A DNA stretch of 64,000 nucleotides from Variovorax guangxiensis. Lineage in GTDB: Bacteria > Pseudomonadota > Gammaproteobacteria > Burkholderiales > Burkholderiaceae_C. Positions 9,870 through 18,181 of this stretch are shown in pieces (position 1 is the stretch's first letter; every line of letters begins with the position of its first letter). Location: assembly GCF_003952165.1 (NCBI RefSeq), contig NZ_RXFT01000016.1, forward strand, positions 85,643 to 149,642, in the 5' to 3' direction. The notes beneath the pieces are model-generated. The model was given only the letters and a program-made list of their open reading frames with translations. It was not told the DNA's origin and ran no database searches. The translations under genes and the position numbers were made by a program.

Positions 9870-10766
9870 ATGGCAGCTGACGCCACGACACCACCTTTCG
9901 CGGAAAGCGGCGTGCTGATGTTCGCGTACACCACGCCTCTCCCTGTCGGCTATCTCAACGCATTCTCGACTCAGCAGGTGCGCACCGGAAAACCGATCGC
10001 TGGTGTACCGATCCAGCGCAGCGCCGTCAGAACGTTGTACGCCGCCCGCAATCGCATGCGGACCCAGTTCGAGGCTCAAGCTGCCTTGTTTCCTGTCCCT
10101 GCAGATGCGGCCAAGCACACGTTTCGCCATCTTGGCGAGCGCGAGTTCGATTGGGCGCGCAGCGAGGGGCTGTTCAGCGCAATCGCCGGCACCGAGCCGG
10201 GCACGGCAAGGGCGATGATGCAGCGCGTCCCCCACCCGATCCCTCCGCACATGCTCGAAGGCATCAGTCGGCTGAACATGGAGGCTAAGCGCAAGGACGT
10301 CTACATGCTGATGTTTACTCATTTCGACGACGAGGCCGATGCCATTCGATTCCGGGATGCTACGAGCGAGTTGTTTGATGTCGCGGTCTGCGAGCACGAC
10401 CCTCTTTTTCACACGGCTTTCTCGATCCACAATTCGACGACGGAATCGGGGCTTCTCGTCGACACCCAGCAGGACATCTTGGTTCAAGTGCGCGCCGAAG
10501 GCCAGCACCACCGCTTCTCGACCGAGGCCTTCATCGCGGCACAAGTCATTGACCGCGTGATCTGGAAGATGCGCTGCGACGGCGCTTCGCTTGACAAGAT
10601 CGCCAGCGTCGTGGGGCTGAACAAGTCAAGCGTCAAGCGCCGTCTCGACAAGATGCGCACGCCTCGTCCGGCCGAAGTCAGCGACAACTGGCGCAAGACC
10701 TACGATGGTTCGTTCAACATTCCTCCCCGAGGCGGGCACATCTTCGACAACCCGGCCGAAGACTAG
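9870..10766 (+). CDS. Unrecognised mobile-element protein with C-terminal helix-turn-helix
   Basis: 298 residues, family not recognised. The only feature I can name is a helix-turn-helix-like segment near residues 235-262 (LDKIASVVGLNKSSVKRRLD), which resembles the DNA-binding end of plasmid partition or replication regulators. The body (about 50-220) is mixed alpha/beta in character, without a Walker motif or membrane segment. The start is uncertain: ATG 9870 lacks a clear ribosome binding site and ATG 9918 is possible. Its position between alpA and the probable replication initiator suggests a role in replication control or maintenance of the element. Confidence 0.6.
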   Translation: MAADATTPPFAESGVLMFAYTTPLPVGYLNAFSTQQVRTGKPIAGVPIQRSAVRTLYAARNRMRTQFEAQAALFPVPADAAKHTFRHLGEREFDWARSEGLFSAIAGTEPGTARAMMQRVPHPIPPHMLEGISRLNMEAKRKDVYMLMFTHFDDEADAIRFRDATSELFDVAVCEHDPLFHTAFSIHNSTTESGLLVDTQQDILVQVRAEGQHHRFSTEAFIAAQVIDRVIWKMRCDGASLDKIASVVGLNKSSVKRRLDKMRTPRPAEVSDNWRKTYDGSFNIPPRGGHIFDNPAED

Positions 10767-10950
10767 CTGGAGCGCTTCCTCGCAGAGCCGGGCCTTCCAG
10801 CAGGCTCGTCCCATCGGCACCTTCCACTGCCAGCTGGTGCCGATCGGCCTGGCAGGGATTGAGGCCACCACGGACGCCGCGCCTTCTCTACTTCAGTAAC
10901 TCCCGGTGCTGGCCTGGAACAGCGTTGCGGCATACCGCGCACTACTGTGC

Positions 10951-11004
10951 AACACGCGCAACGTGCGCAACACGCGCAACACGCGCAACACGCGCAACAC
11001 GCGC
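10951..11004 (+). repeat. Six tandem 9-bp repeats (AACACGCGC), iteron-like
   Basis: AACACGCGC occurs at 10951, 10969, 10978, 10987 and 10996, with a variant AACGTGCGC at 10960, all in exact 9-base register. The array ends 54 bases before the start of the probable replication initiator gene. Tandem arrays in front of a rep gene are typical of iterons bound by the initiator. Read as protein the array gives Asn-Thr-Arg repeats, but there is no good start codon for that frame. Confidence 0.75.
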
Positions 11005-11058
11005 AACGCTGCCGACCGGCCAACCCCACCGTCGACTCAACAAGAATCGATCATCACT

Positions 11059-11886
11059 ATGTTCAAGCCCACTCGCGTCGATGCGTTCGATCACGTCAAG
11101 TTTCGCCTCACCGGCCCTCTTTCGAAGAAGCAAATTGCGAAACTGAAGCCGCATTGTCACGAACTGACTCATGAAGGCGTCAGCATTCACTGTATGCCCA
11201 ACTCGCCCTATGTCTTGGAGGTGAGTCAGCCACATGCGACCTTCTTTCGCGTTCTTCGGCAAGAAGCCGGCACCGATATGGGGATCGAGCCCGCCGGAGC
11301 TGAAGTGGCCAGAGACTACACGACGCGCTCCCGTCTCGAAGCCAAACGGATGCTGCGCTACTTCCTTCAGACGGCCACGCTGCGCCATGGCCCGAAGAAG
11401 ATCAAGCAGTTCAAGTCGACCATCTACTACGGCAGCCGCGAACGCAACCGCCGTCTGGCCCTTTACGCTGACAAGCCGTCGAAACTGTCGACCTCATCGA
11501 AAGGTATGCCCTGCCTGCACACGGAGATTCGACTGAAAGGGACCACCGCTTTGCGCGATCAAGGTCTTGGCACGCTGGATGAATTTGACAACTTCGACTT
11601 CAACGGCTTCTGGTCCCGGAATCTACGTTTCTGGGATTTTGGTACTCGCAGCACGCTCGGCAAGCTCTTGGGCAAGAAGAAGTCGATCAGCGACGAATCC
11701 GCGCGTGCACGCGTTCGCAGGATGTTTCATTCCAAGCACTACCTTGTGGCCGACAAGTTTGTGCTGCAGAAAGTGTTGATCAGATATCCCCAGATCATGA
11801 ACGCACTTGAGCGAATCAACACCAAGGCCTGGGAGAGGCGAGCACGTGATGCCGCACTGGAGCAGTTCGTTCCGGGCAAGCTCTGA
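11059..11886 (+). CDS. Probable rolling-circle replication initiation protein (Rep_trans-like)
   Basis: 275 residues from ATG 11059. The middle section STIYYGSRERNRRLALYADK followed by CLHTEIRLKG matches the pattern of Rep_trans-type initiators: a YxGSR strand, an RxxxYxK strand, then an HTEIR/RxE strand. These nick the plus-strand origin through a tyrosine and start rolling-circle replication. It is preceded by 9-bp iteron-like repeats and followed by an intrinsic terminator and a UvrD-type helicase, the kind of helicase rolling-circle initiators recruit. A longer frame upstream through the repeats is rejected because it has no proper start. I cannot point to the catalytic tyrosine with certainty, so the assignment is moderate. 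Confidence 0.55.
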   Translation: MFKPTRVDAFDHVKFRLTGPLSKKQIAKLKPHCHELTHEGVSIHCMPNSPYVLEVSQPHATFFRVLRQEAGTDMGIEPAGAEVARDYTTRSRLEAKRMLRYFLQTATLRHGPKKIKQFKSTIYYGSRERNRRLALYADKPSKLSTSSKGMPCLHTEIRLKGTTALRDQGLGTLDEFDNFDFNGFWSRNLRFWDFGTRSTLGKLLGKKKSISDESARARVRRMFHSKHYLVADKFVLQKVLIRYPQIMNALERINTKAWERRARDAALEQFVPGKL

Positions 11887-11934
11887 TTCCCTACTGGTTT
11901 AGGTATTGCCTTTATTTATTTCCTGTTTGTACTC

Positions 11935-11980
11935 GGCATCGAAAACACAGCTTTCTCTGTTCTTTTCGATGCCTTTTCTT
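11935..11980 (+). terminator. Intrinsic terminator after the rep-like gene
   Basis: Perfect 11-base arms GGCATCGAAAA (11935-11945) and TTTTCGATGCC (11963-11973), followed by the T-rich TTTTCTT. It lies 50 bases after the stop codon. The remaining sequence to 12147 is AT- and pyrimidine-rich, with no gene, and probably carries the helicase promoter. Confidence 0.75.
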
Positions 11981-12147
11981 CACTTTCTTCTTGCTGAGGA
12001 CACGGCAAAAACACTACAAAACACACTACAAATTTTGTCTGCTTCTCCTCCCCCTCCCCTCTTCAGTACACGCAAAAGTCGATCAATACGGCTTCCATAC
12101 AGCCCAACACGAATCCGTAATCTCTGCCTGTCGGCAACGGTCAAGAT

Positions 12148-13704
12148 ATGAAGAAAACCAAGCTTTCCAAAGAGGCTCGGCGTATCGCCCAGTCCACCAG
12201 CCGATACGTTGAGGTTCAGGCGTGTCCGGGCAGCGGGAAGACCACGGCAGCCACTGCTCGTGTCGCCCATCTTCTGCGGGCGAACCGAGCAGCCGAGGTG
12301 TTGGTGCTGTCGCATTCGAACACCACGGTCGACAATTTCAAGGCTCGCCTCCGTGATTTGGGTCTTGGCGATCATGCCGGCATCACGGTCCTTACCTGTC
12401 ACGCCTGCGCGCTCCGGACCGCTGGCGGTGGTATTTCGGTTCCCACGGGCCTGGAGCGCGAGGCCTACGACAAGATGCTGCGCCAAGGCACAAAGGCCGT
12501 GAAGAAAGACGGATCAGATTCCGTACAAGCCGACCACCTGATCGTCGACGAGTATCAGGACTGCAGCGCGCTTCAGCTCAAGTTCATCGTGCAGTTGGCT
12601 CGCCACGTTCAATCGGTGGTGGTGCTGGGGGATCGCCAGCAGGTCCTGTACGGATTCGCTGGCGTCGCCTACACGCCACTGGAATCGCTGATCAAGGACG
12701 TGACAACTCTGCCCCTGTCCACCTCGTTCCGCTTGACCCGGCAGACCGCTGATCTAGCCCAGGCGCTTTCCCGGCCAATGGGCGGAGGGATCATTACCAC
12801 CGAGACCACGGGCAAGATGCCGAGGTATCGCCGCTCGGCCGATTCAACGGCGATGGCCAAGCGCGTGGCCGCCAGTATCCGGAAACTGGTAGACACCGAA
12901 GTATCGCCGTCCAGCATCGCCGTGCTGGGGCGCAACCGGTCGACCGTCCGTCCTGTGGCGCTGGCGCTCCGATCGGCCGAAGTGCCATCCACGCTGCTCG
13001 GAGCCGGCGATCAGCTGGGCGAGCGCCTGTTGGAGCTGATTCGGGTGGTTGAAGCTGTCGAGCAGCATCTTCCCGATCCTTCGGTTGCCACCGGTAGCGG
13101 TGCCGGCGTGCGCGAGCGCCGGGCGCGTTATCGTGATCTGCTTGGCCTCGCGCTTGAAGACGTGATTGCCGAAGACGACCCGACACGCGCATTTAGCTCG
13201 ACAAAGTGGAAGGCCTTTGTGTCTGAAACCGCCAAGGTGGCGGCCACCCAGTCCCGTCACCTGGAAACACGCTACATGGGCTGCGTGCGGGCCTACTTGC
13301 GCCTGCGCGGCGGCGTCCGGGCCGACAAGGAGCTGCGCAACTACCTGAACGCTTGGCAACCCATGTGCCGGGCGTTTGGTTCCGCAGCCGAGTTGCACGC
13401 GCGCGCTGTGCAAGATGTAGCGGGCGATGCGGTCACCGTTACTACCATCCACCAGGCCAAGGGCATGGAATGGGACTACGTGTTCGTAGTCGGGGTCACG
13501 GACGGCGTGCTGCCAGACAGCCGAAGCAAGTCGAAGGCGCAGTTGGACGAAGAACGGCGGATTCTGTACGTGGCGGTAACGCGCGCGCGTCAGCGCGTAT
13601 ACCTGCACCAGGCTCCGATATGGGGCCGACACGCGCGCCAGACGTTCACCAAAGAGTCGCGCTTCATGACCGGCAAAAACGTGAGAGCCGTGCTTCAGAA
13701 GTGA
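12148..13704 (+). CDS. UvrD/Rep-type superfamily 1 DNA helicase
   Basis: 518 residues. ATP-dependent 3'-5' DNA unwinding enzyme of the UvrD/PcrA class, smaller than chromosomal UvrD (about 720). Visible motifs: I, ACPGSGKTT (residues 25-33); II, DEYQDC (about 133-138); III, LGDRQQVLYGFAG; IV-V region, VTTIHQAKGMEWDYVFV; VI, RRILYVAVTRAR near the end. Motif spacing indicates shortened 1B/2B insertions. It is separated from the upstream rep-like gene by a terminator and converges with the HNH gene of the defence operon. Likely a replication helicase for the element, since rolling-circle initiators use PcrA/UvrD helicases; a defence role is an alternative. Confidence 0.85.
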   Translation: MKKTKLSKEARRIAQSTSRYVEVQACPGSGKTTAATARVAHLLRANRAAEVLVLSHSNTTVDNFKARLRDLGLGDHAGITVLTCHACALRTAGGGISVPTGLEREAYDKMLRQGTKAVKKDGSDSVQADHLIVDEYQDCSALQLKFIVQLARHVQSVVVLGDRQQVLYGFAGVAYTPLESLIKDVTTLPLSTSFRLTRQTADLAQALSRPMGGGIITTETTGKMPRYRRSADSTAMAKRVAASIRKLVDTEVSPSSIAVLGRNRSTVRPVALALRSAEVPSTLLGAGDQLGERLLELIRVVEAVEQHLPDPSVATGSGAGVRERRARYRDLLGLALEDVIAEDDPTRAFSSTKWKAFVSETAKVAATQSRHLETRYMGCVRAYLRLRGGVRADKELRNYLNAWQPMCRAFGSAAELHARAVQDVAGDAVTVTTIHQAKGMEWDYVFVVGVTDGVLPDSRSKSKAQLDEERRILYVAVTRARQRVYLHQAPIWGRHARQTFTKESRFMTGKNVRAVLQK

Positions 13705-13767
13705 GTAGCCTTACCTTGGCGAGGGCAACGGAATCCGGCCTCTCTCGTTCTTCACAACCAATCACCC

Positions 13768-14691
13768 CTAACCTACGAACCGATTCTCGTTGTGCCAACG
13801 CAAGTAGGCTTCGCCGGGCCTGTGGTCCGGGTGTTCTGGCAGCCGAGACAGCGGCTGTCCGTGCAAACGGTAGTAGGCCTTGCCGTTGAACCATTCTTCG
13901 CGAATCCGGGGACTGACCTCGATGCGATGGTCCGGCGTGACAGTCACCAGACCAATGTCGAATAGCTTGTGAAAGTCGGAGCGCAACAACAGTCCGTTGG
14001 CGGGATCGTGCGGACCGCTTTCCGCATAGGGCTGGATGTGTGCCGCCTCCAACACGGGCAGGGTGGATTCACCCGTCAGCGCGCACCGGCGCTGGTAGGC
14101 ATCTGTGACCAGCACGCGGAAAGCGCCTTGTCCGAGCCTGGGGCGCACTGGTATCGGTGCGCCATATCGCTCCGTCAATTCAGGCTCGCCGGCTCGCAGT
14201 GGCTCATTGAATAGAGCCATTAGTCTCGACTGCACCTCGGCCCAGAGTTGAGCTCCTGGTGGTTCGGCCGTGTCGTAGTACCGCCCGCGGACGATGTTGG
14301 CGGCAAAGTCGATCGGGTCAGGGATCCAAGCTTCACGCGTCCAGAAGAAGGGTTGTGCGAGCACTGTGCAGCCGATCTCGGGGTCCCTCACCGTGGGATC
14401 GACAAGCAGGCTGCGGATCATCTTTTCGAAAATGCCGCGCTGCGCCGCGCCGTTTTTCGGCCCGAAGGCCTCCCAGGCTATAGAGAGTGGCAGCGATGTT
14501 GACTTCACGAAATAGCCGCCGCCCGCGATGTGGTGATAAGGGCGTTTGAGCTTGAACAAGAACGGGGTGCCCGGTTCCAGCGCAGCGTAGGTGGCAGCGC
14601 CTCGGGGCTGCCAGAAGTTGACCTCGTCCGGGGCCGACTGGCTCAGAAAGTTGAACCAGGCATTGTCCGTTACCCCAGCCCAGAACTTCAT
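13768..14691 (-). CDS. HNH endonuclease with N-terminal putative reader domain (last gene of defence operon)
   Basis: 307 residues. The C-terminal half is an HNH_2-type nuclease: CALTGE, then EAAHIQPYAE, then DPANGLLLRSDFHKLFD, giving the His, Asn and His metal/catalytic positions. The N-terminal half (about 1-130), with GTPFLFKLKRP and a Gly-rich turn, looks like a small beta-barrel of the PUA/EVE class. That would make this resemble modification-dependent type IV enzymes (EVE-HNH), but this domain call is an inference. The start at ATG 14691 overlaps the stop of the preceding HNH gene (ATGA), so the two are translationally coupled. Confidence 0.75.
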   Translation of the reverse strand: MKFWAGVTDNAWFNFLSQSAPDEVNFWQPRGAATYAALEPGTPFLFKLKRPYHHIAGGGYFVKSTSLPLSIAWEAFGPKNGAAQRGIFEKMIRSLLVDPTVRDPEIGCTVLAQPFFWTREAWIPDPIDFAANIVRGRYYDTAEPPGAQLWAEVQSRLMALFNEPLRAGEPELTERYGAPIPVRPRLGQGAFRVLVTDAYQRRCALTGESTLPVLEAAHIQPYAESGPHDPANGLLLRSDFHKLFDIGLVTVTPDHRIEVSPRIREEWFNGKAYYRLHGQPLSRLPEHPDHRPGEAYLRWHNENRFVG

Positions 14692-15485
14692 TCTCGATTC
14701 CCGATTACCACGTTCGAGCCTTCGCTGAAGCGCATACGGTGATATTGCAGGTAGCCTGTATGCTCGGGAGCCAGCCAACGCAACCGCATGGGGCGGTCGA
14801 GGCCGAGCAATTCGCCATCGCGGGCTGCGATCGAAGGCGAGACAAGCATCCGGCCCGTCTCGTCAAAACTGATTAGGAATCGATCGAATAGCGCGTCGAG
14901 GTGAGCGCATAAGAGGAACCCGTTGAAGACATCGAGCCGTTCACCATCGCTGGCGCAGTCCGCCCAGGGCTTGGCATGGCTGGCACGCAGCACTGCCGGA
15001 ATGTTCACCTTTGTGATCGAACAGGCGCCGCCCCAATAGCCCAGCATCGCGGCGCGGAATCTATCCTGCCCCACCCGCTGGCGCACTAGACGCTCCACCT
15101 CGGTACCACGGCTACCAGCGGGGAGATTTTTCAGCGCTTCCGCGACTTCAGCCTGGTAATCCTGCTCCGCCTGGCTGGGCAGTGCCTGCGACAGGTTGGC
15201 AGCGCGGCGCAACAGCAAAGCCAGACCTGCCACGGTGGCAACATTGAACGAATCCACGGATGCCGCAGCGCCCCCTTCGAATGTGCGATGCAGTTCCGAA
15301 AGCAATGCAGGGGAAGCCGGTTGAAAAAGGATGTTGAAACCGCCACTGTGTGGCACCGATACCAACGCGCAGGCTTGATGGCGCGCTGAAGCCATTGCAA
15401 CCACGGCGGGCTCTTGCGCCAGCACATGCTCAAAGCCGTTGTCGTGGCCGGCTTTCTCGATCAGGGTGCGTTGCAGCGGATTCAT
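14688..15485 (-). CDS. HNH endonuclease, first of a tandem pair
   Basis: 265 residues with an HNH_2 nuclease domain at about 145-230: GACSITKVNIPAVLRASHAK, then DVFNGFLLCAHLDALFD, supplying the His, Asn and His core. The N-terminal 130 residues are not recognised and may be a sensing or interaction region. The start overlaps the end of the RNA ligase gene by 4 bases and the stop overlaps the next HNH gene by 4 bases. Two different HNH nucleases in direct series suggests either two specificities or a heteromeric nuclease. Confidence 0.75.
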   Translation of the reverse strand: MNPLQRTLIEKAGHDNGFEHVLAQEPAVVAMASARHQACALVSVPHSGGFNILFQPASPALLSELHRTFEGGAAASVDSFNVATVAGLALLLRRAANLSQALPSQAEQDYQAEVAEALKNLPAGSRGTEVERLVRQRVGQDRFRAAMLGYWGGACSITKVNIPAVLRASHAKPWADCASDGERLDVFNGFLLCAHLDALFDRFLISFDETGRMLVSPSIAARDGELLGLDRPMRLRWLAPEHTGYLQYHRMRFSEGSNVVIGNRE

Positions 15486-16183
15486 CGTTGTTTACCGCTG
15501 CTTGAATCCACCCGATTCCATTCAATGGCGCGCTTGCGCCAATGCGTCTCAATGGCCTGCGCGAAGTCAGATCGAACAAGCTTCGCTCTGGCCTCGCACC
15601 ATTGCTCAGACTCACGACGAATGACCACACCCTCCAGCGGCCCACAGCGATAGCGGCTGGTGGTTGTTGCCACCAATTGCTCCAGCGCAATAGCGGTGTA
15701 CTTTCCACGCGCCACTAGGGGCACTGCGGCCAATTCTGCCGAGGCCGCTAGTACATTTCGGCGTGAACTGCTCCAGAAAAGCCCTGCGCGTCGCTCATAC
15801 ACATCAAACAGCAGAAACCAGTCCGGCAATGCAGCATAGTCCAGCGAATGGCGCGCGGCGCACCACTCGCCAAACAAGATGATGTCGGGTGTCAGAATGC
15901 AGTGCAGTGCGTCACCATGCTGGGCAAGCCATGCGGGTAGCCGGGCAAACTGCCCGGCATGGGGTTCGGCTAAGTACTGCCCACGGTTCTGCGCTCGCAG
16001 ACTGCCATCGGGCGCAAGCGAAAAGCCGAGATTGGCACCATCAAGCTTTTCCTCCACCACCACGTCGCCGGCTAGTAAGGTATGGACCTCGGCAAACGAA
16101 AGCACCTTGTCATCGCGCGGATCGCCCTGACCGAACCAAGCCAAGTGTGGGGTGTGAGGGAAGCGGAAGAAGTTTCCATCCAT
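15482..16183 (-). CDS. RNA ligase family protein (nucleotidyltransferase)
   Basis: 233 residues. ATP-dependent RNA ligase fold (RNA_ligase, T4 Rnl2-like). All nucleotidyltransferase motifs are visible: motif I EEKLDGAN with Lys46 as the expected AMP-accepting residue, AQNRGQYL (motif Ia/II region), motif III LFGEWC, motif IV GPLEGVVIRRE, motif V ARAKLVRS. The catalytic set is intact, so activity is expected. It lies between a PIN nuclease and two HNH nucleases in overlapping frames, suggesting joint action on nucleic-acid breaks: sealing RNA cut by the PIN protein, or countering phage cleavage. The substrate is unknown. Confidence 0.85.
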   Translation of the reverse strand: MDGNFFRFPHTPHLAWFGQGDPRDDKVLSFAEVHTLLAGDVVVEEKLDGANLGFSLAPDGSLRAQNRGQYLAEPHAGQFARLPAWLAQHGDALHCILTPDIILFGEWCAARHSLDYAALPDWFLLFDVYERRAGLFWSSSRRNVLAASAELAAVPLVARGKYTAIALEQLVATTTSRYRCGPLEGVVIRRESEQWCEARAKLVRSDFAQAIETHWRKRAIEWNRVDSSSGKQR

Positions 16184-16188
16184 AGCAT

Positions 16189-16716
16189 TCAGCCCGGTAG
16201 CTGGGGGGCCGGTTTTGCAGGGAACTTCTTGCCATAGAACGAGCAGGCGTCAGCCGCGCACAAAAAATCGACTTCAATTCCCTTTATCCGCAAGGCTGGC
16301 CACCAGTCCAGCCATTTGCAGTCTGCCGCTTGCCAGATCGTGGGCTTATCCGGGTGAGCATGGGCCACGGCGGCAAACTTCCGATCCGGTGCATCGAACA
16401 TTGGTTCCAGCGCGGAGTCAGGGAACTCGGCGAAACAGTTTTCAGCAGTTTCGTTCACCGTGACTTGTTCCACCAGCGCAGAGCCCGATTGCCGCAGCAG
16501 CCATTTCAGGAAGACATCCCCAACGCCCTTGGGCGGATTGAGACTGGTTTTGTGCTGGTACTCACCTAAAATTCGAAAACCATCGTCGATGACGGTAACT
16601 CCCCTCTGTTGCATGGTCTGCAGCCGCTTGACACATTCAGCGACGCATTCAGGAGAAACATCTGCATGTTGGCCGTTGGCGACCAGGAGCACGTTGGTAT
16701 CGATCACCGCTTTCAC
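16189..16716 (-). CDS. PIN-domain ribonuclease-like protein
   Basis: 175 residues. Single PIN domain: VIDTNVLL at the start (Asp6), Glu52, Asp111 in DRKFAAVAHA and Asp132 in ADCKWLDWW form the usual acidic metal-binding cluster. PIN proteins are Mg-dependent RNases, often of tRNA or mRNA. The start overlaps the end of the AAA15 ATPase gene (ATGA), the usual layout for an ATPase sensor with its effector nuclease; a typical small VapB antitoxin is absent. The RNA ligase follows 5 bases later. Confidence 0.75.
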   Translation of the reverse strand: MKAVIDTNVLLVANGQHADVSPECVAECVKRLQTMQQRGVTVIDDGFRILGEYQHKTSLNPPKGVGDVFLKWLLRQSGSALVEQVTVNETAENCFAEFPDSALEPMFDAPDRKFAAVAHAHPDKPTIWQAADCKWLDWWPALRIKGIEVDFLCAADACSFYGKKFPAKPAPQLPG

Positions 16717-18110
16717 AGAGCACCGCCTTGCTGGCTGAGCTCTTTCTTGCGTCGCATTGCCGCCAGGGTGCGACCTGCGATGTCGGCCATCTCGTCGCCG
16801 AAGAAGTGTTCGGGCCAGTTTTCGATCTCGCCAAACATGTTCAGTCGCAGCGGCTCCAGCTCAGTGGCTGAGCCTGCGCGGCGGCAAAAGTACACCGCCA
16901 CATCTTCAGGTTTGACTACCCCTTCGGCGACTCGGCGCTGCAAGCGGTTCAAGAAATGCTCAGAGTGACTCTCCACAATCAGCTGCACGTTGCGCGGCTT
17001 TCCGCCTTCACGAGCCTGAGTCGCGGAAATGAATACGTCGGCCAACTCGGCCTGAACTTGCGGATGCAGATGGATCTCAGGTTGTTCCATCCATACGGTG
17101 GAATGCGGCGGGCAGTAGAACGCTTGCACCAACGCAGGCAGCACCTGAGAAATTCCAAAACCAACGTCAGTGATTTTCACCTCGGGTGCTTTGGCGTGCG
17201 TCTTCACCAGCACCTCGTATTCCTTGCGGCCCTCGGCCACCGGACGCACAGAAAAGTCGTGTATGACGCCCAGATCTTTGAGCCACGCCGCAATAAACTC
17301 GGCAAAGCCTTTGGTGTGGTGCCCGACCTGGCGGTTGAGTCGTCGGCCTTCACCTTGGGCCGCCAAAATGGCTGCCACCGCGTACTCGCCCATTTGCCCG
17401 ACGCTGGCTGGCGTATCGCCTGACCACTGGTAAATCCGCTGCGGATGGCTGCGCAAAGGCCCCAAGTAAGAAATGCGCTCTAGCATGGCCTCGGTAGCCA
17501 GCGCGAAATCCGCCAGAAAACCGGCGTTCTTGTATCGTGCCATGCTGATATCGGACAGTCGGTAGAACTTCTCGGGCTCTTCCAACGGCCATTTGCGCCC
17601 GTCGGCCATCTTGAAGCCGTAGTGGTCAGAAGTCAGGTTGAGCTTGCGCTTCTCGTCGCGCTCAAGCGCAACGTCGAGTACCTCGTTGTCACCTGAAGCC
17701 AGGGCGTAGCGTAGTGCCTGAACTTCCGGTTGCTGCGCTTTGTTGGCGGCCAGCGTCACATTCAGGTGCATGTGATCGCCCTCGTAACGAGACTCGATCT
17801 GTAATGGATCCCGGATCTCCATGGTCTTGGGCAGGAGCCAGCCAAGCTCAAAGGAAAGCGACTGTTTCAGATCGTGCCCATGCAGGCAATCTGTGAACGT
17901 GCCCAAGTCGATCAGTGACGAGGCATCACCCAGATGCAGCGCGCGCTTGCGATCTGTGGAGCGTGCCGTTTGTTGCAATGCCAGGAGCAGGTGGCCCAAG
18001 CTGCTCTTGCCCGCGCTGTTGGCGCCGAAGAGAACGGTGAGCGGAGCCAAGCGAATCGGTCCTGTATCTTTCCAGGCCTTGAAGTTCTTGATGTGCAGGT
18101 GAGTAAGCAT
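16713..18110 (-). CDS. AAA15-family ATPase with DUF3696 end (OLD/PARIS-like sensor ATPase)
   Basis: 465 residues. ABC-type ATPase of the OLD-like group: Walker A FGANSAGKSS (about residues 29-38), Walker B TVWMEQPEIHLHPQ, H-loop VESHSEHFLNRL and the DUF3696-type tail (LRLNMFGEIENWP). It lacks a fused TOPRIM nuclease, so the coupled PIN gene downstream is a candidate effector. In related systems such ATPases act as phage sensors. It starts 71 bases after the SMC-like gene, with AGGAG upstream; I see no terminator in that gap, so it is probably in the same transcript. Confidence 0.85.
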   Translation of the reverse strand: MLTHLHIKNFKAWKDTGPIRLAPLTVLFGANSAGKSSLGHLLLALQQTARSTDRKRALHLGDASSLIDLGTFTDCLHGHDLKQSLSFELGWLLPKTMEIRDPLQIESRYEGDHMHLNVTLAANKAQQPEVQALRYALASGDNEVLDVALERDEKRKLNLTSDHYGFKMADGRKWPLEEPEKFYRLSDISMARYKNAGFLADFALATEAMLERISYLGPLRSHPQRIYQWSGDTPASVGQMGEYAVAAILAAQGEGRRLNRQVGHHTKGFAEFIAAWLKDLGVIHDFSVRPVAEGRKEYEVLVKTHAKAPEVKITDVGFGISQVLPALVQAFYCPPHSTVWMEQPEIHLHPQVQAELADVFISATQAREGGKPRNVQLIVESHSEHFLNRLQRRVAEGVVKPEDVAVYFCRRAGSATELEPLRLNMFGEIENWPEHFFGDEMADIAGRTLAAMRRKKELSQQGGAL

Positions 18111-18181
18111 TTATGCGATTCTCCTGGGTCCGATTTTTCTCTGCGGTGGACGTGCCAGTAGTCTGTGCGCGCTCCAGTTCC

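Noticed and set aside
10951..11004. CRISPR array
   Set aside because: Units are 9 bases with no spacers, and no cas genes are present.
10906..11058. Upstream extension of the rep-like gene giving Asn-Thr-Arg repeats
   Set aside because: No ATG or ribosome binding site; the sequence is better explained as noncoding 9-base repeats.
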